Assembly: GCA_963708855.1 (NCBI GenBank)
Contig: CAVPUM010000010.1
Location: 1 to 64,000 of the forward strand
From: CAIWHR01 sp963708855
GTDB taxonomy: Bacteria; Pseudomonadota; Gammaproteobacteria; Burkholderiales; Casimicrobiaceae
Length of the DNA stretch: 64,000 bases
Direction: 5' to 3'
Below are positions 52,515 through 63,086 of the stretch, piece by piece (position 1 is the first letter of the stretch; each line of letters opens with the position of its first letter). The notes beneath the pieces were generated by a model. That model had not been told where the DNA came from. It was given only the letters and a program-made list of their open reading frames with translations, and ran no database searches. A program made the translations under genes and the position numbers.

Positions 52515-53618
52515 ATGGTTGTTATGATAGATCAGGTTTCTCGCGCAAATTCACTGATCGACGATGTTTTTCTGACGATGGATCGACACACCGCTGCACC
52601 CGAATCGCCCGCAAGCGAGAGCACCGATTCTGTGCTAGCCCGTGCCCTGGCGCGTATGTCGATAGTAAGCGCTGACACACATGCCAGGTTCGTGCCGTTG
52701 ACCGGCGGCGTGTCCTCCGAGATCTACCGCATCGATCTTGCGCAGGGACCCGTCTGCATCAAGCGCGCGCTGGCCAAGCTGAAAGTCGCCGCCGATTGGC
52801 GCGCGCCGGTCGAGCGCAACCGGTGGGAAGTCGAATGGATGCGCATCGCCGGCGGCATTGCCCCGGAGGCCGTGCCCGCGATCTTGGGCGAGGATCGCGC
52901 GACTGGCTGTTTCGCGATGGCGTATCTCGCGCCGGACACTCACCCCGTCTGGAAGGATCTGCTTCAGGCCGGCACCATCGAAGCAGCGACGGCGGCCGTC
53001 ATCGGCGACGTGCTTGGCCGGATTCACAACGCGACAGCGGACCGGCCCGAGATCGCCGCGCGGTTTCCGACGGACGACATCTTTCACGCCATCCGTCTCG
53101 AGCCCTATCTCGTCGCCACGGCGCGCGCGCATCCGGATCTCGCGGCTCGCCTGGACACGCTCGTCGAGACCACGCGCACCACGAAGCGCGTGCTGGTCCA
53201 TGGCGATTTCAGCCCGAAGAATCTGTTGATCGGGCCAGCGGGCCCGGTAATCCTCGATGCCGAATGCGCGTGGTACGGCGACCCTGCGTTCGACCTCGCC
53301 TTCGTGCTGAACCACCTGCTGCTCAAGGGGGCGTGGCGGCCGCAGTGGCGCGCGCACTATCTGGACGCGTACAAGACGTTGGCCGATGCCTACCTCGCGC
53401 ATGTCGCCTGGGAGGCGCCCGCGCGCTGCGCGCGGCGGGTGGCGGCGCTGCTGCCCGGGCTCATGCTCGCGCGCATCGACGGCAAATCGCCGGTCGAGTA
53501 CCTGACGGGCGAGCCGCAGAAGGATGCGGTCCGAAGGTTCGCGCGATCGCTCCTTGTTGACCCGGTCGCCGATCTCGGCGAAATCGCCCGGCGCTGGCTG
53601 GCCGGGGGAACGCCGTGA
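52515..53618 (+). CDS. APH-fold small-molecule kinase
   Basis: A 367-residue aminoglycoside-phosphotransferase-fold kinase. The nucleotide region LTGGVSSEIYRIDLAQGPVCIKRA holds the Lys (seen as GGVSSEIYRI and VCIKRA). The catalytic loop is RVLVHGDFSPKNLLIG (about residues 228-243), and the metal-binding segment is ILDAECAWYGDPAFDLAFVL. The fold includes choline, homoserine, fructosamine and hydroxy-acid kinases as well as drug kinases; the substrate is unknown. Its stop overlaps the start of the enolase paralogue as GTGA, so the two act in one pathway. The first ATG at 52515 is used; several in-frame Met codons follow. Confidence 0.85.
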   Translation: MVVMIDQVSRANSLIDDVFLTMDRHTAAPESPASESTDSVLARALARMSIVSADTHARFVPLTGGVSSEIYRIDLAQGPVCIKRALAKLKVAADWRAPVERNRWEVEWMRIAGGIAPEAVPAILGEDRATGCFAMAYLAPDTHPVWKDLLQAGTIEAATAAVIGDVLGRIHNATADRPEIAARFPTDDIFHAIRLEPYLVATARAHPDLAARLDTLVETTRTTKRVLVHGDFSPKNLLIGPAGPVILDAECAWYGDPAFDLAFVLNHLLLKGAWRPQWRAHYLDAYKTLADAYLAHVAWEAPARCARRVAALLPGLMLARIDGKSPVEYLTGEPQKDAVRRFARSLLVDPVADLGEIARRWLAGGTP

Positions 53619-54904
53619 GCGACGACATCGCCAACGTGCGCGCCCGGCGAGTCTGGGATTCTCGCGGGCGGCCGACGCTGGAGGCGGAAGTCGTTCTCGC
53701 CAGCGGCGCTGTCGGCCGCGCGATCGCGCCCGCGGGCGCCTCGCGCGGCTCGCGCGAGGCGATCGATCTGCGCGACGGCGGCGCGCGTTTCGGCGGAATG
53801 GACGTCACGCAGGCAATCGCGAGTGTCGACGGGCTCGTGCGGCGCGCGCTCGTCGGCCGCGACCCGTCGGACCAGGCCGGCATCGATGCCGCGCTGATCG
53901 CGCTGGACGGGACGCCGAACAAGGCGAAGCTGGGCGGCAACGCCACGGTCGCCGTGTCGCTGGCCGTCGCCCACGCGGCGGCGGCCGCGCACGGGTGGCC
54001 CTTGTGGCGCCATCTCGCCGGCGCCAACCCGGTCTCGCTGCCGCTCCCCGAGATCCAGATTTTCGGAGGTGGCGCACATGCAGGCAGGCGCATCGACATC
54101 CAGGATCTGATGGTGATGCCCCTCGCCGCGACGTCGTTCGCGCAGGCGCTCGAAATGACGGCCGAGGTGTACCGCGCCGCGGGCGACCTGATGCGCGACG
54201 CCGGCAAGCTGGCCGGCGTGGCCGACGAGGGTGGATGGTGGCCGGTGTTCGACAGCAACGAGGAGGCGCTCGCGATGCTGGTGCGCGCAATCGAGCGCGC
54301 CGGCTTCGTGCCCGGGAAGGACCTTGCGATCTCGCTCGACATCGCTGCGTCGGAGTTCGGCCGCGACGGCCGCTACCGGCTGGGGCTCGAGCGCCGCGAG
54401 CTCGACCGCGACGGGATGATCGAGCTCCTGCTCGGCTGGCTCGACCGGTATCCGATCGCATCGATCGAGGATCCGCTGGCCGAGGACGATCGCGAGGGCT
54501 GGATCGCCTTCGCGCGGGCCGCCGGTACGCGCGTCCAGATCGTCGGCGACGATTACCTCACCACGAGCGCCGAACGCGTGGTGCAGGCCGCCGCGGACAG
54601 CGCCTGCAACGCCGTGCTGATCAAGCCGAACCAGGCGGGCACGCTCACCGAGACGCATGCAGCGCTCGCCGCGGGCAAGGCGGCGGGCTTCGCCACGATC
54701 GTTTCCGCGCGCTCGGGCGAAACCGAGGACACGTCGATCGTTCACCTTGCGGTCGGCTGGAACGCCGGCCAACTCAAGGTCGGCTCGTTCGCGCGCTCCG
54801 AGCGCATGGCGAAGTGGAACGAGGCGCTGCGGATCGAAGAGAACCTGGGTGCGGCGGCGCGGTTTGCGGGTCGCTCGGCGCTCGCGCGGTTCGGCTGCGG
54901 GTAA
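53615..54904 (+). CDS. enolase-family paralogue lacking an active-site histidine
   Basis: A 429-residue protein with the full enolase layout: RVWDSRGRPTLEAEV, the mobile loop PAGASRGSREA (usually GASTG), H155 in GGGAHAG, E205 (ADEGGWWP) and metal ligands D242 (SLDIAASEF), E285 (SIEDPL) and D312 (GDDYLTT). The catalytic base K337 (LIKPNQAGT) and SGETEDTSIVHLAV are also present. The histidine of the usual SHRSGETED motif (H373 in yeast) is Ala365 (VSARSGETED). The metal site and base are kept, but a phosphate-side residue is lost and the loop changed, so the substrate is probably not 2-phosphoglycerate. It starts GTG, overlapping the kinase gene by 4 bases. Confidence 0.85.
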   Translation: MSDDIANVRARRVWDSRGRPTLEAEVVLASGAVGRAIAPAGASRGSREAIDLRDGGARFGGMDVTQAIASVDGLVRRALVGRDPSDQAGIDAALIALDGTPNKAKLGGNATVAVSLAVAHAAAAAHGWPLWRHLAGANPVSLPLPEIQIFGGGAHAGRRIDIQDLMVMPLAATSFAQALEMTAEVYRAAGDLMRDAGKLAGVADEGGWWPVFDSNEEALAMLVRAIERAGFVPGKDLAISLDIAASEFGRDGRYRLGLERRELDRDGMIELLLGWLDRYPIASIEDPLAEDDREGWIAFARAAGTRVQIVGDDYLTTSAERVVQAAADSACNAVLIKPNQAGTLTETHAALAAGKAAGFATIVSARSGETEDTSIVHLAVGWNAGQLKVGSFARSERMAKWNEALRIEENLGAAARFAGRSALARFGCG

Positions 54905-54955
54905 CCGGAGCGCAGGCCGCGAAAGACGCGTCGAACGCGGCCTCGCGCGCAGCGG

Positions 54956-55759
54956 CTACGCCAGCAGAAAGTCCGCGAGCTCGGCGAATCCCGCCCCGGC
55001 TTCGGCCCGCGTGACGTACGCCGGCAGCGTCGTGATGCGGTCGATAAATTCACGCACGTTCGCCACGCCGACGGCATTCGGAAAGTAGGCGAACATCGGC
55101 GCGTCGTTCGGCGAGTCGCCGGCAAAGACGAAACGCTCGCGCTCCGCGTCGAGATCCGTCCCGAAAGCCTCCGCCAGCAGCAAGCGCGTCATCGCCAGCT
55201 TGTCGTAGCTGCCGAACCAGCCGTTGACGTGGATCGAGCTCACCTTGGCCGTCATGCCCTCGGCCTGCATCAGCGCGACGATGCGGTCGACGGCCGCGCG
55301 CGGCAGCGCCGGCACATCCTCGCGGAAGTCGATCGCCAGGTCGGTCTCGCGATAGAGCTGATCGGACGCCACCGCGCAACCCGGCACCGCGGCGAGGATC
55401 TTCTGCGCGATCCCCGCGAGCCTCTCGCGGTGCGCGCGTCGCGTCGCTTCGTCGTCGACGAAGCGACGGACGAGCTTGCGCGCCGCGGCATCGTAGCGCA
55501 TGTAGAGCGCGCCGTTCTCGCCGACGACGGCGTCCACCGGCCACATCCGCGCGATGTGGTCGCACCAGCCCGCGGGCCGGCCGGTGATGGGGATCACGAG
55601 CCTCCCTGCGGCGCGCAGGCGCTCCATCGCCGCATAGGCTTCCGCGGTCAGCCGGCCGTGCGTCGACAGCGTGTCGTCGATGTCGGTGAGGACAAAGCGA
55701 ATCGCGCGCCGGACGCCGTCCGGCATCGTCGCCAGCGGCCGCATGGCCGTGCCGGTCAC
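54956..55759 (-). CDS. HAD-superfamily phosphatase (subfamily IIB-like)
   Basis: A protein of up to 267 residues. HAD motif I is VLTDIDDTLS (nucleophile Asp), motif II is IPITGRPAGW, the Lys is in SYDKLAMTRLLL, and motif IV is FVFAGDSPNDAPMF. The cap belongs to the IIB type, as in sugar-phosphate phosphatases. The substrate is unknown. The start could be GTG 55759 or one of the Met codons at 55744 and 55726. It begins 9 bases after the glpD stop, so it is probably co-transcribed with glpD; a role on glycerol or sugar phosphates would fit but is inference. It is convergent with the enolase paralogue. Confidence 0.85.
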   Translation of the reverse strand: MTGTAMRPLATMPDGVRRAIRFVLTDIDDTLSTHGRLTAEAYAAMERLRAAGRLVIPITGRPAGWCDHIARMWPVDAVVGENGALYMRYDAAARKLVRRFVDDEATRRAHRERLAGIAQKILAAVPGCAVASDQLYRETDLAIDFREDVPALPRAAVDRIVALMQAEGMTAKVSSIHVNGWFGSYDKLAMTRLLLAEAFGTDLDAERERFVFAGDSPNDAPMFAYFPNAVGVANVREFIDRITTLPAYVTRAEAGAGFAELADFLLA

Positions 55760-55768
55760 GCGGCCCCT

Positions 55769-57308
55769 CTATGCCGCCAGCGCATCGGCCGCCGCCACAG
55801 CCTTGGTTACGTACGCCGCGACGCGCTCGCGCTCCCGGTCGGTCATGCCGATGCCGCACTTGGTTCTGCGCCAGAGCACGTCGTCGCCGCTGCGCGCCCA
55901 TTCCTCGCGCACGAGGTAGTCGATCTCGGCCGCGGTGAGCCCGTGGCCGAAGTCCTCGCCGAGATCCGCGGATTTGCCGGCGGCACCGAGAACCGCAAGC
56001 GCGCGCGTGCCGTGCCGACGCGCCAGATCGCGCAGCAGATCGGCCGGCAGCGCCGGAAAGCGTCGGGCGAGCTCCGCGATCCACGCCGGAAGCCCGCCGG
56101 GGGGCAGGTCGCCGCCGGGGAGCACCGCCTGTCTCGTCCACTGGGGCTGCATCGGCGGCAGGAACGACTTCAGCTCGTCGAGCGCGTGCTCGGCAAGCTT
56201 CCGGTACGTGGTGATCTTGCCGCCGTAGATCGACAGTGCCGCGGCGCCGCCGCCGTCCGCCGGTGTCGAGCTTGAACACGTAGTCGCGGGTGATCGACGA
56301 GGGGTCCGACGCGCCGTCGTCGTAGAGAGGGCGGATGCCGCTGAAGGTCCACAGGACATCCTTGCGCGTGAGCGGCTGCGCGAGGTAGGTGTTGGCGAGT
56401 GCGAGCAGGTAGTCGATTTCCTCGCGCGAGATCTCGGGCCGCTCGAACGCCTCCACCGGCACGTCCGTCGTCCCGATCAGCGTGTAGCGGTCCTGATACG
56501 GAATCACGAAGACGATCCGCTTGTCGGCATTCTGCAGGATGTACGCGTGCTCGCCGTCGTGCACGCGCGGCACGACGATGTGGCTGCCCTTGACGTGGCG
56601 CACGTTCTCTTTCGACGGCGTGCCGTTGATCGCATCGCGCACGCGCTTGACCCACGGCCCGGCGACGTTGACGAGCACTTTCGCGGTCACCTCGGTCGTC
56701 GCCTGCGAAGTCACGCCGAGCGTCGCTCGCCAGTAGGGGCCGCCGGCATCGCGCTCCCGCCGCGCGGCGACGAGCCGCGTCCGGACGCGGACGTCGGCGC
56801 CGCGCAGGCGCGCGTCCATCACGTTGAACACGGCGAGCCGCGCGTCGTCGACACGCGCATCGGCATAGACGAACCCCTTGCTGAACGTGGGCTTGAGCCC
56901 CGCGCCCCACGGCGTTCGCGCCAGGTCGACACCGAACGAGGCCGGCAGCGTCTCGCGCCGGCCGAGATGGTCGTACAGGAAGAGGCCCGCGCGCAGCATC
57001 CACGCCGGACGCAGGTGGGGCTCGTGCGGCAGGACGAAAGACAACGGCGCCACGATGTGCGGCGCCTGGTGCAACACGACTTCGCGCTCGGCGAGCGACT
57101 CGCGGACCAGGCGGAACTCGTACTGCTCGAGATAGCGCAATCCGCCGTGAATGAGCTTCGTGCTCCACTGCGAAGTGGCCGCCGCGATGTCGCCCTGCTC
57201 GACCAGGAGCACCTTGAGGCCGCGACCGGCGGCGTCGCGCGCGATGCCCGCGCCGTTGATGCCGGCGCCGACGACGAGGAGATCGAACTGCGGGGAGGGC
57301 GTGGACAT
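55769..57308 (-). CDS. glpD: aerobic glycerol-3-phosphate dehydrogenase (one-base frameshift)
   Basis: A membrane-associated FAD enzyme feeding electrons from glycerol-3-phosphate to quinone. The N-terminal dinucleotide motif is LLVVGAGINGAGIARDAAGR, followed by STKLIHGGLRYLEQYEFRLV and KGSHIVVPRVHDGEHAYILQ, then DVLWTFSGIRPLYDDGA. The frame breaks near 56260 (extra G in ACCGGCGGAC). After removal ALSIYGGKITTYRKLAEHAL and the C-terminal domain follow. The span of 1540 bases is a multiple of three plus one, giving 512 residues. The ATG at 57308 starts MSTPSPQFD. A tandem operator-like repeat lies just upstream. Confidence 0.92.
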
Positions 57309-57310
57309 GA

Positions 57311-57346
57311 GTCGTTTCTTGTTCGTGTACGGTCGTTTTTCGTTCG
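57311..57346 (-). promoter_or_regulatory. tandem GlpR-like operator upstream of glpD
   Basis: On the coding strand two 15-base copies, CGAACGAAAAACGAC (57332-57346) and CGAACAAGAAACGAC (57311-57325), are repeated with a period of 21 bases (two helical turns) directly before the glpD start. They differ at two positions. The A-rich ACGAA/CGAAC pattern resembles DeoR-family GlpR sites. No glpR gene lies in the window. Confidence 0.65.
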
Positions 57347-57437
57347 CGTTCTCCCCCGATTCTAGCGCAGGTCCCCGACGGATTCCGGCCCTTGCGCTAC
57401 CATCCGGCTTCGTCGAACCGGAATCAAGCGAGGGTCC

Positions 57438-58607
57438 ATGAAGCTCATTCCCGAAGTCGCGGCACTCGTGCCCGAGCTCAAAGCCTGGCGGCATCACATT
57501 CACGCGCACCCCGAGACCGCGTTCGAGGAGACGGCCACCAGCGCCTTCGTCGCCACCAAACTGCGTTCGTTCGGACTCGAGGTGCACACGGGGCTCGCGA
57601 AGACGGGCGTCATCGGGGTCCTGCACGGAGGCAGCGGAGGCGACGCAATCGGCCTGCGCGCCGATCTCGACGCGCTGCATATTCACGAGCAATCCGGCGT
57701 CGCGCACACGTCGAAGACCGCGGGCAAGATGCATGCGTGCGGCCACGACGGCCACACGGCCATGCTGCTCGGCGCGGCGTCCGTGCTCGCGCGGAAGCCG
57801 GAGTTCGACGGCACCGTCTACTTCGTCTTCCAGCCCGCCGAGGAGAACGAGGGCGGCGGCCGAGTGATGGTCGAGGAGGGCCTGTTCGAGCGCTTTCCGA
57901 TGCGCGCGGTCTACGGCATGCACAACTGGCCGTTGCTGCCGCTCGGCACGATCGCGACGCGTGCCGGGCCGCTCATGGGCGCCTTCGACATCTTCGAGAT
58001 CGTCGCCACCGGCAAGGGCGCGCACGCCGCGATGCCGAACACCGGCAAGGACCCGATGCTGTTCGTCGCGCACACGATCAGCGCGTTGCAGACGATCGTC
58101 GCGCGCAACCTGCATCCGCTCGAAGCGGGTGTGGTCAGCGTCACCCAGGTGCACGGTGGCGACACCTGGAACGTGATTCCGCAGGAGGTCGTGCTGCGCG
58201 GCACCGTGCGCAGCTTCGATCCTGCGGTCCAGGATCTGATCGAGCAGAGGTTGCGCACAATCGTCACCGGCGCCGCGGCGATGTTCGAAATGAGCGCGAC
58301 CGTCCGCTACGAGCGCCGCTATCCGGCGACGGTCAATGCCGCCGCGGAGACGAAGCACGCGATCGCCGCCGCGACGGCGGTCGTCGGCGCCGCCGGGGTC
58401 GACACCGACCCGATGCCGAACATGGGCAGCGAGGACTTCGCGTTCATGCTGCAGGCGAAGCCGGGGTGCTATGTCTGGCTCGGGGCCGGGCGCGGTCCGG
58501 AAACCCCCAACGTGCACAACCCGCGCTACGACTTCAACGACGACGCGCTGCCGATCGGCGCGAGCTACTGGGTGACGCTGGCGCGGCAGCAGCTCCCGGC
58601 GCGCTAG
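57438..58607 (+). CDS. M20-family amidohydrolase (hippurate hydrolase-like)
   Basis: A 389-residue metal-dependent amidase. It starts WRHHIHAHPETAFEETATS, with metal-ligand region KMHACGHDGHTAMLLG, catalytic Glu in FQPAEENEGGGRVM, and GMHNWPLLPLG. The dimerisation domain GKGAHAAMPNTGKDPM and the late PNMGSEDFAFMLQ complete the M20D pattern of aminoacylase/hippurate/indole-acetyl-amino-acid hydrolases. It is divergent from glpD and convergent with atpC, with only 7 bases between stops. Confidence 0.92.
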   Translation: MKLIPEVAALVPELKAWRHHIHAHPETAFEETATSAFVATKLRSFGLEVHTGLAKTGVIGVLHGGSGGDAIGLRADLDALHIHEQSGVAHTSKTAGKMHACGHDGHTAMLLGAASVLARKPEFDGTVYFVFQPAEENEGGGRVMVEEGLFERFPMRAVYGMHNWPLLPLGTIATRAGPLMGAFDIFEIVATGKGAHAAMPNTGKDPMLFVAHTISALQTIVARNLHPLEAGVVSVTQVHGGDTWNVIPQEVVLRGTVRSFDPAVQDLIEQRLRTIVTGAAAMFEMSATVRYERRYPATVNAAAETKHAIAAATAVVGAAGVDTDPMPNMGSEDFAFMLQAKPGCYVWLGAGRGPETPNVHNPRYDFNDDALPIGASYWVTLARQQLPAR

Positions 58608-58614
58608 GGACCTG

Positions 58615-59037
58615 TCAGGCGCGGTGCCGCATCTTGCGGATCGCCGCGAGCTGCGCAACGGCGATCGAGAGCTCGGCCTCGGCGGTTGCGATCTCCTCCT
58701 TCGACGTCTTGTTCTGCATCCTCTCCAGCGCGGCCTTTCTCGATTCCAGCGCCGACGCTTCGTCGAGATCCTTCGCGCGGATCGCCGTGTCGGCGAGAAC
58801 CGTCACGCGGTGCGGCTGCACCTCGAGGAACCCGCCCTGCACGAACACGAGCTCCTCTTCGGACTGCCCGGGGATCTTGATGCGCACGGCGCCAGGCTTG
58901 ATCTGCGTGAGCAGCGGCGTGTGGCGCGGATAGATGCCGAGCTCGCCCATGACGCCGGGCAGCACGACAAACTCCGCCTCGCCGGAGTAGATCTGCTCTT
59001 CGGCGCTGACGACGTCGACCTGGATGGTATTGGCCAT
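58615..59037 (-). CDS. atpC: ATP synthase epsilon subunit
   Basis: A 140-residue F1 epsilon subunit: beta-barrel domain (VDVVSAEEQIYSGEAEFVVL, GELGIYPRHTPLLTQIKPG) and a C-terminal helical hairpin rich in Glu/Ala/Lys. It couples rotation to the c-ring and can inhibit ATPase activity. It is the last gene of the operon, 29 bases after atpD. Confidence 0.95.
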   Translation of the reverse strand: MANTIQVDVVSAEEQIYSGEAEFVVLPGVMGELGIYPRHTPLLTQIKPGAVRIKIPGQSEEELVFVQGGFLEVQPHRVTVLADTAIRAKDLDEASALESRKAALERMQNKTSKEEIATAEAELSIAVAQLAAIRKMRHRA

Positions 59038-59066
59038 GGGCTTCCCTCACGCCCTCGCGGGGCTCG

Positions 59067-60467
59067 TCATTGCAGCGTCTTGGCTTTCTCGAACGCCTGC
59101 TCGATCGTGCCGACCATGTAGAACGCCTGCTCGGGCAGCGCGTCGCACTCGCCGTCGACGATCATCTTGAAACCCTTGATCGTGTCCTTCAGCGACACGT
59201 ACTGGCCGGGCGACCCGGTGAAAACCTCGGCCACCGTGAACGGTTGCGACAGGAAGCGCTGGATCTTGCGCGCCCGCGCCACGGCCAGCTTGTCCTCGGG
59301 CGAGAGCTCGTCCATGCCGAGGATGGCGATGATGTCGCGCAGCTCCTTGTACTTCTGCAGCACCGATTGCACGCCGCGCGTGGTGTTGTAGTGTTCCTCG
59401 CCGATCACGTGCGGGTCGATCTGGCGCGAGGTCGAGTCGAGCGGGTCGACCGAAGGATAGATGCCGAGAGATGCGATGTCGCGCGAGAGCACGACGGTTG
59501 CGTCGAGGTGGCCGAAGGTCGTCGCCGGCGACGGGTCGGTCAGGTCGTCCGCCGGCACGTAGACGGCCTGGATCGACGTGATGGACCCGGATTTGGTCGA
59601 AGTGATCCGCTCCTGCAGCCGCCCCATCTCCTCGGCCAGCGTCGGCTGGTAGCCCACGGCGGAGGGCATCCGGCCGAGCAGCGCCGAGCATTCGGTGCCG
59701 GCGAGCGTGAAGCGGTAGATGTTGTCGATGAACAGCAGCACGTCACGGCCTTCGTCGCGGAACGATTCGGCGATCGTGAGGCCCGTCAGCGCGACGCGCA
59801 GCCGATTGCCCGGCGGCTCGTTCATCTGGCCGTAGACCATCGACACCTTCGACTTCCCGAGATCGTCCTTGTCGACGACGCCCGAATCGATCATCTCGTG
59901 GTAGAAGTCGTTGCCCTCGCGCGTGCGCTCGCCCACGCCGGCGAACACCGACAGGCCCGAGTGCGCCGTCGCGATGTTGTTGATGAGCTCCATCATCGTG
60001 ACGGTCTTGCCCACGCCGGCGCCGCCGAACAGGCCCACCTTGCCGCCCTTGGCGAACGGGCAGCAGAGGTCGATCACCTTGATGCCGGTCTCGAGCAGCT
60101 CCTGCGACGGCGACAGCTCCTCGAATGTCGGGGCACTGCGGTGGATGGACATCGACTTCTCCGCATCGACCGGTCCCCGCTCGTCGATCGGACGGCCGAG
60201 CACGTCCATGATGCGGCCGAGCGTCTTGCCGCCGACCGGCACCGTGATCGGGTTGCCGGTGTTGACGACGGTCATTCCGCGGCGCAGCCCGTCGGAGCTG
60301 CCGAGCGCGATCGTGCGCACGATGCCGTCGCCCAGCTGCTGCTGGACCTCGAGGGTCAGCCCGATCTCGTCCATCTTGAGGGCGTCGTAGATTTTCGGCA
60401 TTTCGTTGCGCGCGAATTCCACGTCGACGACCGCGCCGATGCACTGGACGATGGTTCCTTGATTCAT
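59067..60467 (-). CDS. atpD: ATP synthase beta subunit
   Basis: A 466-residue catalytic F1 subunit. Walker A is GGAGVGKTV, the catalytic Glu lies in GVGERTREGNDFYHEM, and Walker B is DVLLFIDNIYRFTLAG. The C-terminal DELSPEDKL is the DELSEED-type lever loop. The start MNQGTIVQCIGAVVDVEF is canonical; the open frame extends upstream through atpG in a shadow frame, but ATG 60467 is the true start. In this sequence the Walker B neighbourhood reads IDNIYRF, where IDNIFRF or IDNIYRY is usual, a conservative difference. Confidence 0.97.
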   Translation of the reverse strand: MNQGTIVQCIGAVVDVEFARNEMPKIYDALKMDEIGLTLEVQQQLGDGIVRTIALGSSDGLRRGMTVVNTGNPITVPVGGKTLGRIMDVLGRPIDERGPVDAEKSMSIHRSAPTFEELSPSQELLETGIKVIDLCCPFAKGGKVGLFGGAGVGKTVTMMELINNIATAHSGLSVFAGVGERTREGNDFYHEMIDSGVVDKDDLGKSKVSMVYGQMNEPPGNRLRVALTGLTIAESFRDEGRDVLLFIDNIYRFTLAGTECSALLGRMPSAVGYQPTLAEEMGRLQERITSTKSGSITSIQAVYVPADDLTDPSPATTFGHLDATVVLSRDIASLGIYPSVDPLDSTSRQIDPHVIGEEHYNTTRGVQSVLQKYKELRDIIAILGMDELSPEDKLAVARARKIQRFLSQPFTVAEVFTGSPGQYVSLKDTIKGFKMIVDGECDALPEQAFYMVGTIEQAFEKAKTLQ

Positions 60468-60529
60468 GTTCGCATCCTCAGTTTGCGTGACTTCAAAACC
60501 TGCAGAATCGATGTGCCCGGCGCATGCGC

Positions 60530-61423
60530 TCAGACCGCCGCCGCACCGCCGACGATTTCGGCGAGCTCCTTGGTGATCGCGGCCTGGCGGGTCTTGTTGT
60601 AGATGAGCTGCAATTCGTCGATGATTGTGCCGGCGTTGTCGGACGCTGCCCGCATCGCGACCATCCGCGCCGACTGCTCGGAGCCCATGTTCTCGTTCAC
60701 CATCTGGAAGACCAGTGCTTCGACGAAGCGTCGCAGCACGTTGTCCAGGAGCTCCTTCGCATCCGGCTCGTAGATGTAGTCCCACGACCCTGCCGCGGCC
60801 TCCGCCTTGCGCACCTCGCCGGTGCCCGGCGCCCGGAATTCCTCGGGAATCGGCAGCATGTGTCCGTGCCGGGCTTCCTGCTTCATCGTGTTGATGAACG
60901 TGGTGAAGAACACGTGCACCTCGTCGATGGTGCCGTCGACATACTTGTCGAGGAGGACCTTGACCGGCCCGACCATCCGGTCGAGGTGCGGGCGGTCGCC
61001 GAGCTGCACCACCTGCGAGACGACGTTGGCGCCGAGGCGGTTGAGGAACCCGAGCCCCTTGGCGCCGATCGCGCAATAGTCGACCTCGAGCCCCTTGCCG
61101 CGCCACTCCTTGTGCGCATTGAGGAGCAGCCGGAGGATGTTGGTGTTGAGACCGCCGCACAGGCCCTTGTCGGTGGTGACGACGATCACGCCGACGCGCT
61201 TCACCGTCTCGCGTTTGGCGAGGAACGGATGCTTGTACTCGGTGTTCGCCTTGGCGACGTGCAAGGCGATCTGCAACGCGCGCTCGACATACGGCCGCGA
61301 CGCGCGCATCCGGTCCTGGGCCTTCTTCATCTTCGAGGCCGAGACCATCTCCATCGCCTTGGTGATCTTGCGCGTGCTCTGCACGCTCTTGATCTTGTTC
61401 TTTATTTCCTTGAACCCGGCCAT
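60530..61423 (-). CDS. atpG: ATP synthase gamma subunit
   Basis: A 297-residue rotor shaft. The N-terminal helix is MAGFKEIKNKIKSVQSTRKI, then TKAMEMVSASKMKKAQDRM. The Rossmann-like middle contains VTTDKGLCGGLNTNI. The C-terminal helix holds ARMVAMRAASDNAGTIIDEL and YNKTRQAAITKELAEIVGGA, both canonical. The length is slightly above E. coli. It lies between atpA (67-base gap) and atpD (62-base gap). Confidence 0.97.
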   Translation of the reverse strand: MAGFKEIKNKIKSVQSTRKITKAMEMVSASKMKKAQDRMRASRPYVERALQIALHVAKANTEYKHPFLAKRETVKRVGVIVVTTDKGLCGGLNTNILRLLLNAHKEWRGKGLEVDYCAIGAKGLGFLNRLGANVVSQVVQLGDRPHLDRMVGPVKVLLDKYVDGTIDEVHVFFTTFINTMKQEARHGHMLPIPEEFRAPGTGEVRKAEAAAGSWDYIYEPDAKELLDNVLRRFVEALVFQMVNENMGSEQSARMVAMRAASDNAGTIIDELQLIYNKTRQAAITKELAEIVGGAAAV

Positions 61424-61490
61424 CTTTCGCCCTTATCGCAGGTCGCGGCAAAGCTGCTGCGCGCTCCGTGCCTTCGGCTTCCTCGCGTGG

Positions 61491-63032
<1,542 letters not shown>

Positions 63033-63086
63033 GGTGTCCTCGCGTCGCACCGGTCTTGCCGCCGCCGGCACGCGGTTGTTTCGAAA

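Noticed and set aside
53524..55014. Long plus-strand frame overlapping the enolase paralogue in another phase
   Set aside because: Arg/Ala-rich shadow with no family resemblance; the enolase frame explains the DNA.
55050..58658. A 1202-codon minus-strand open frame across the HAD gene, glpD and the M20 gene
   Set aside because: Only the glpD part (about 56270-57308) looks like protein; the rest is Arg/Ala-rich shadow of other genes, kept open by high GC.
59067..61451. A 794-codon minus-strand frame that joins part of atpG to atpD
   Set aside because: The atpG segment is out of frame with the real gamma subunit; the real atpD starts at 60467.
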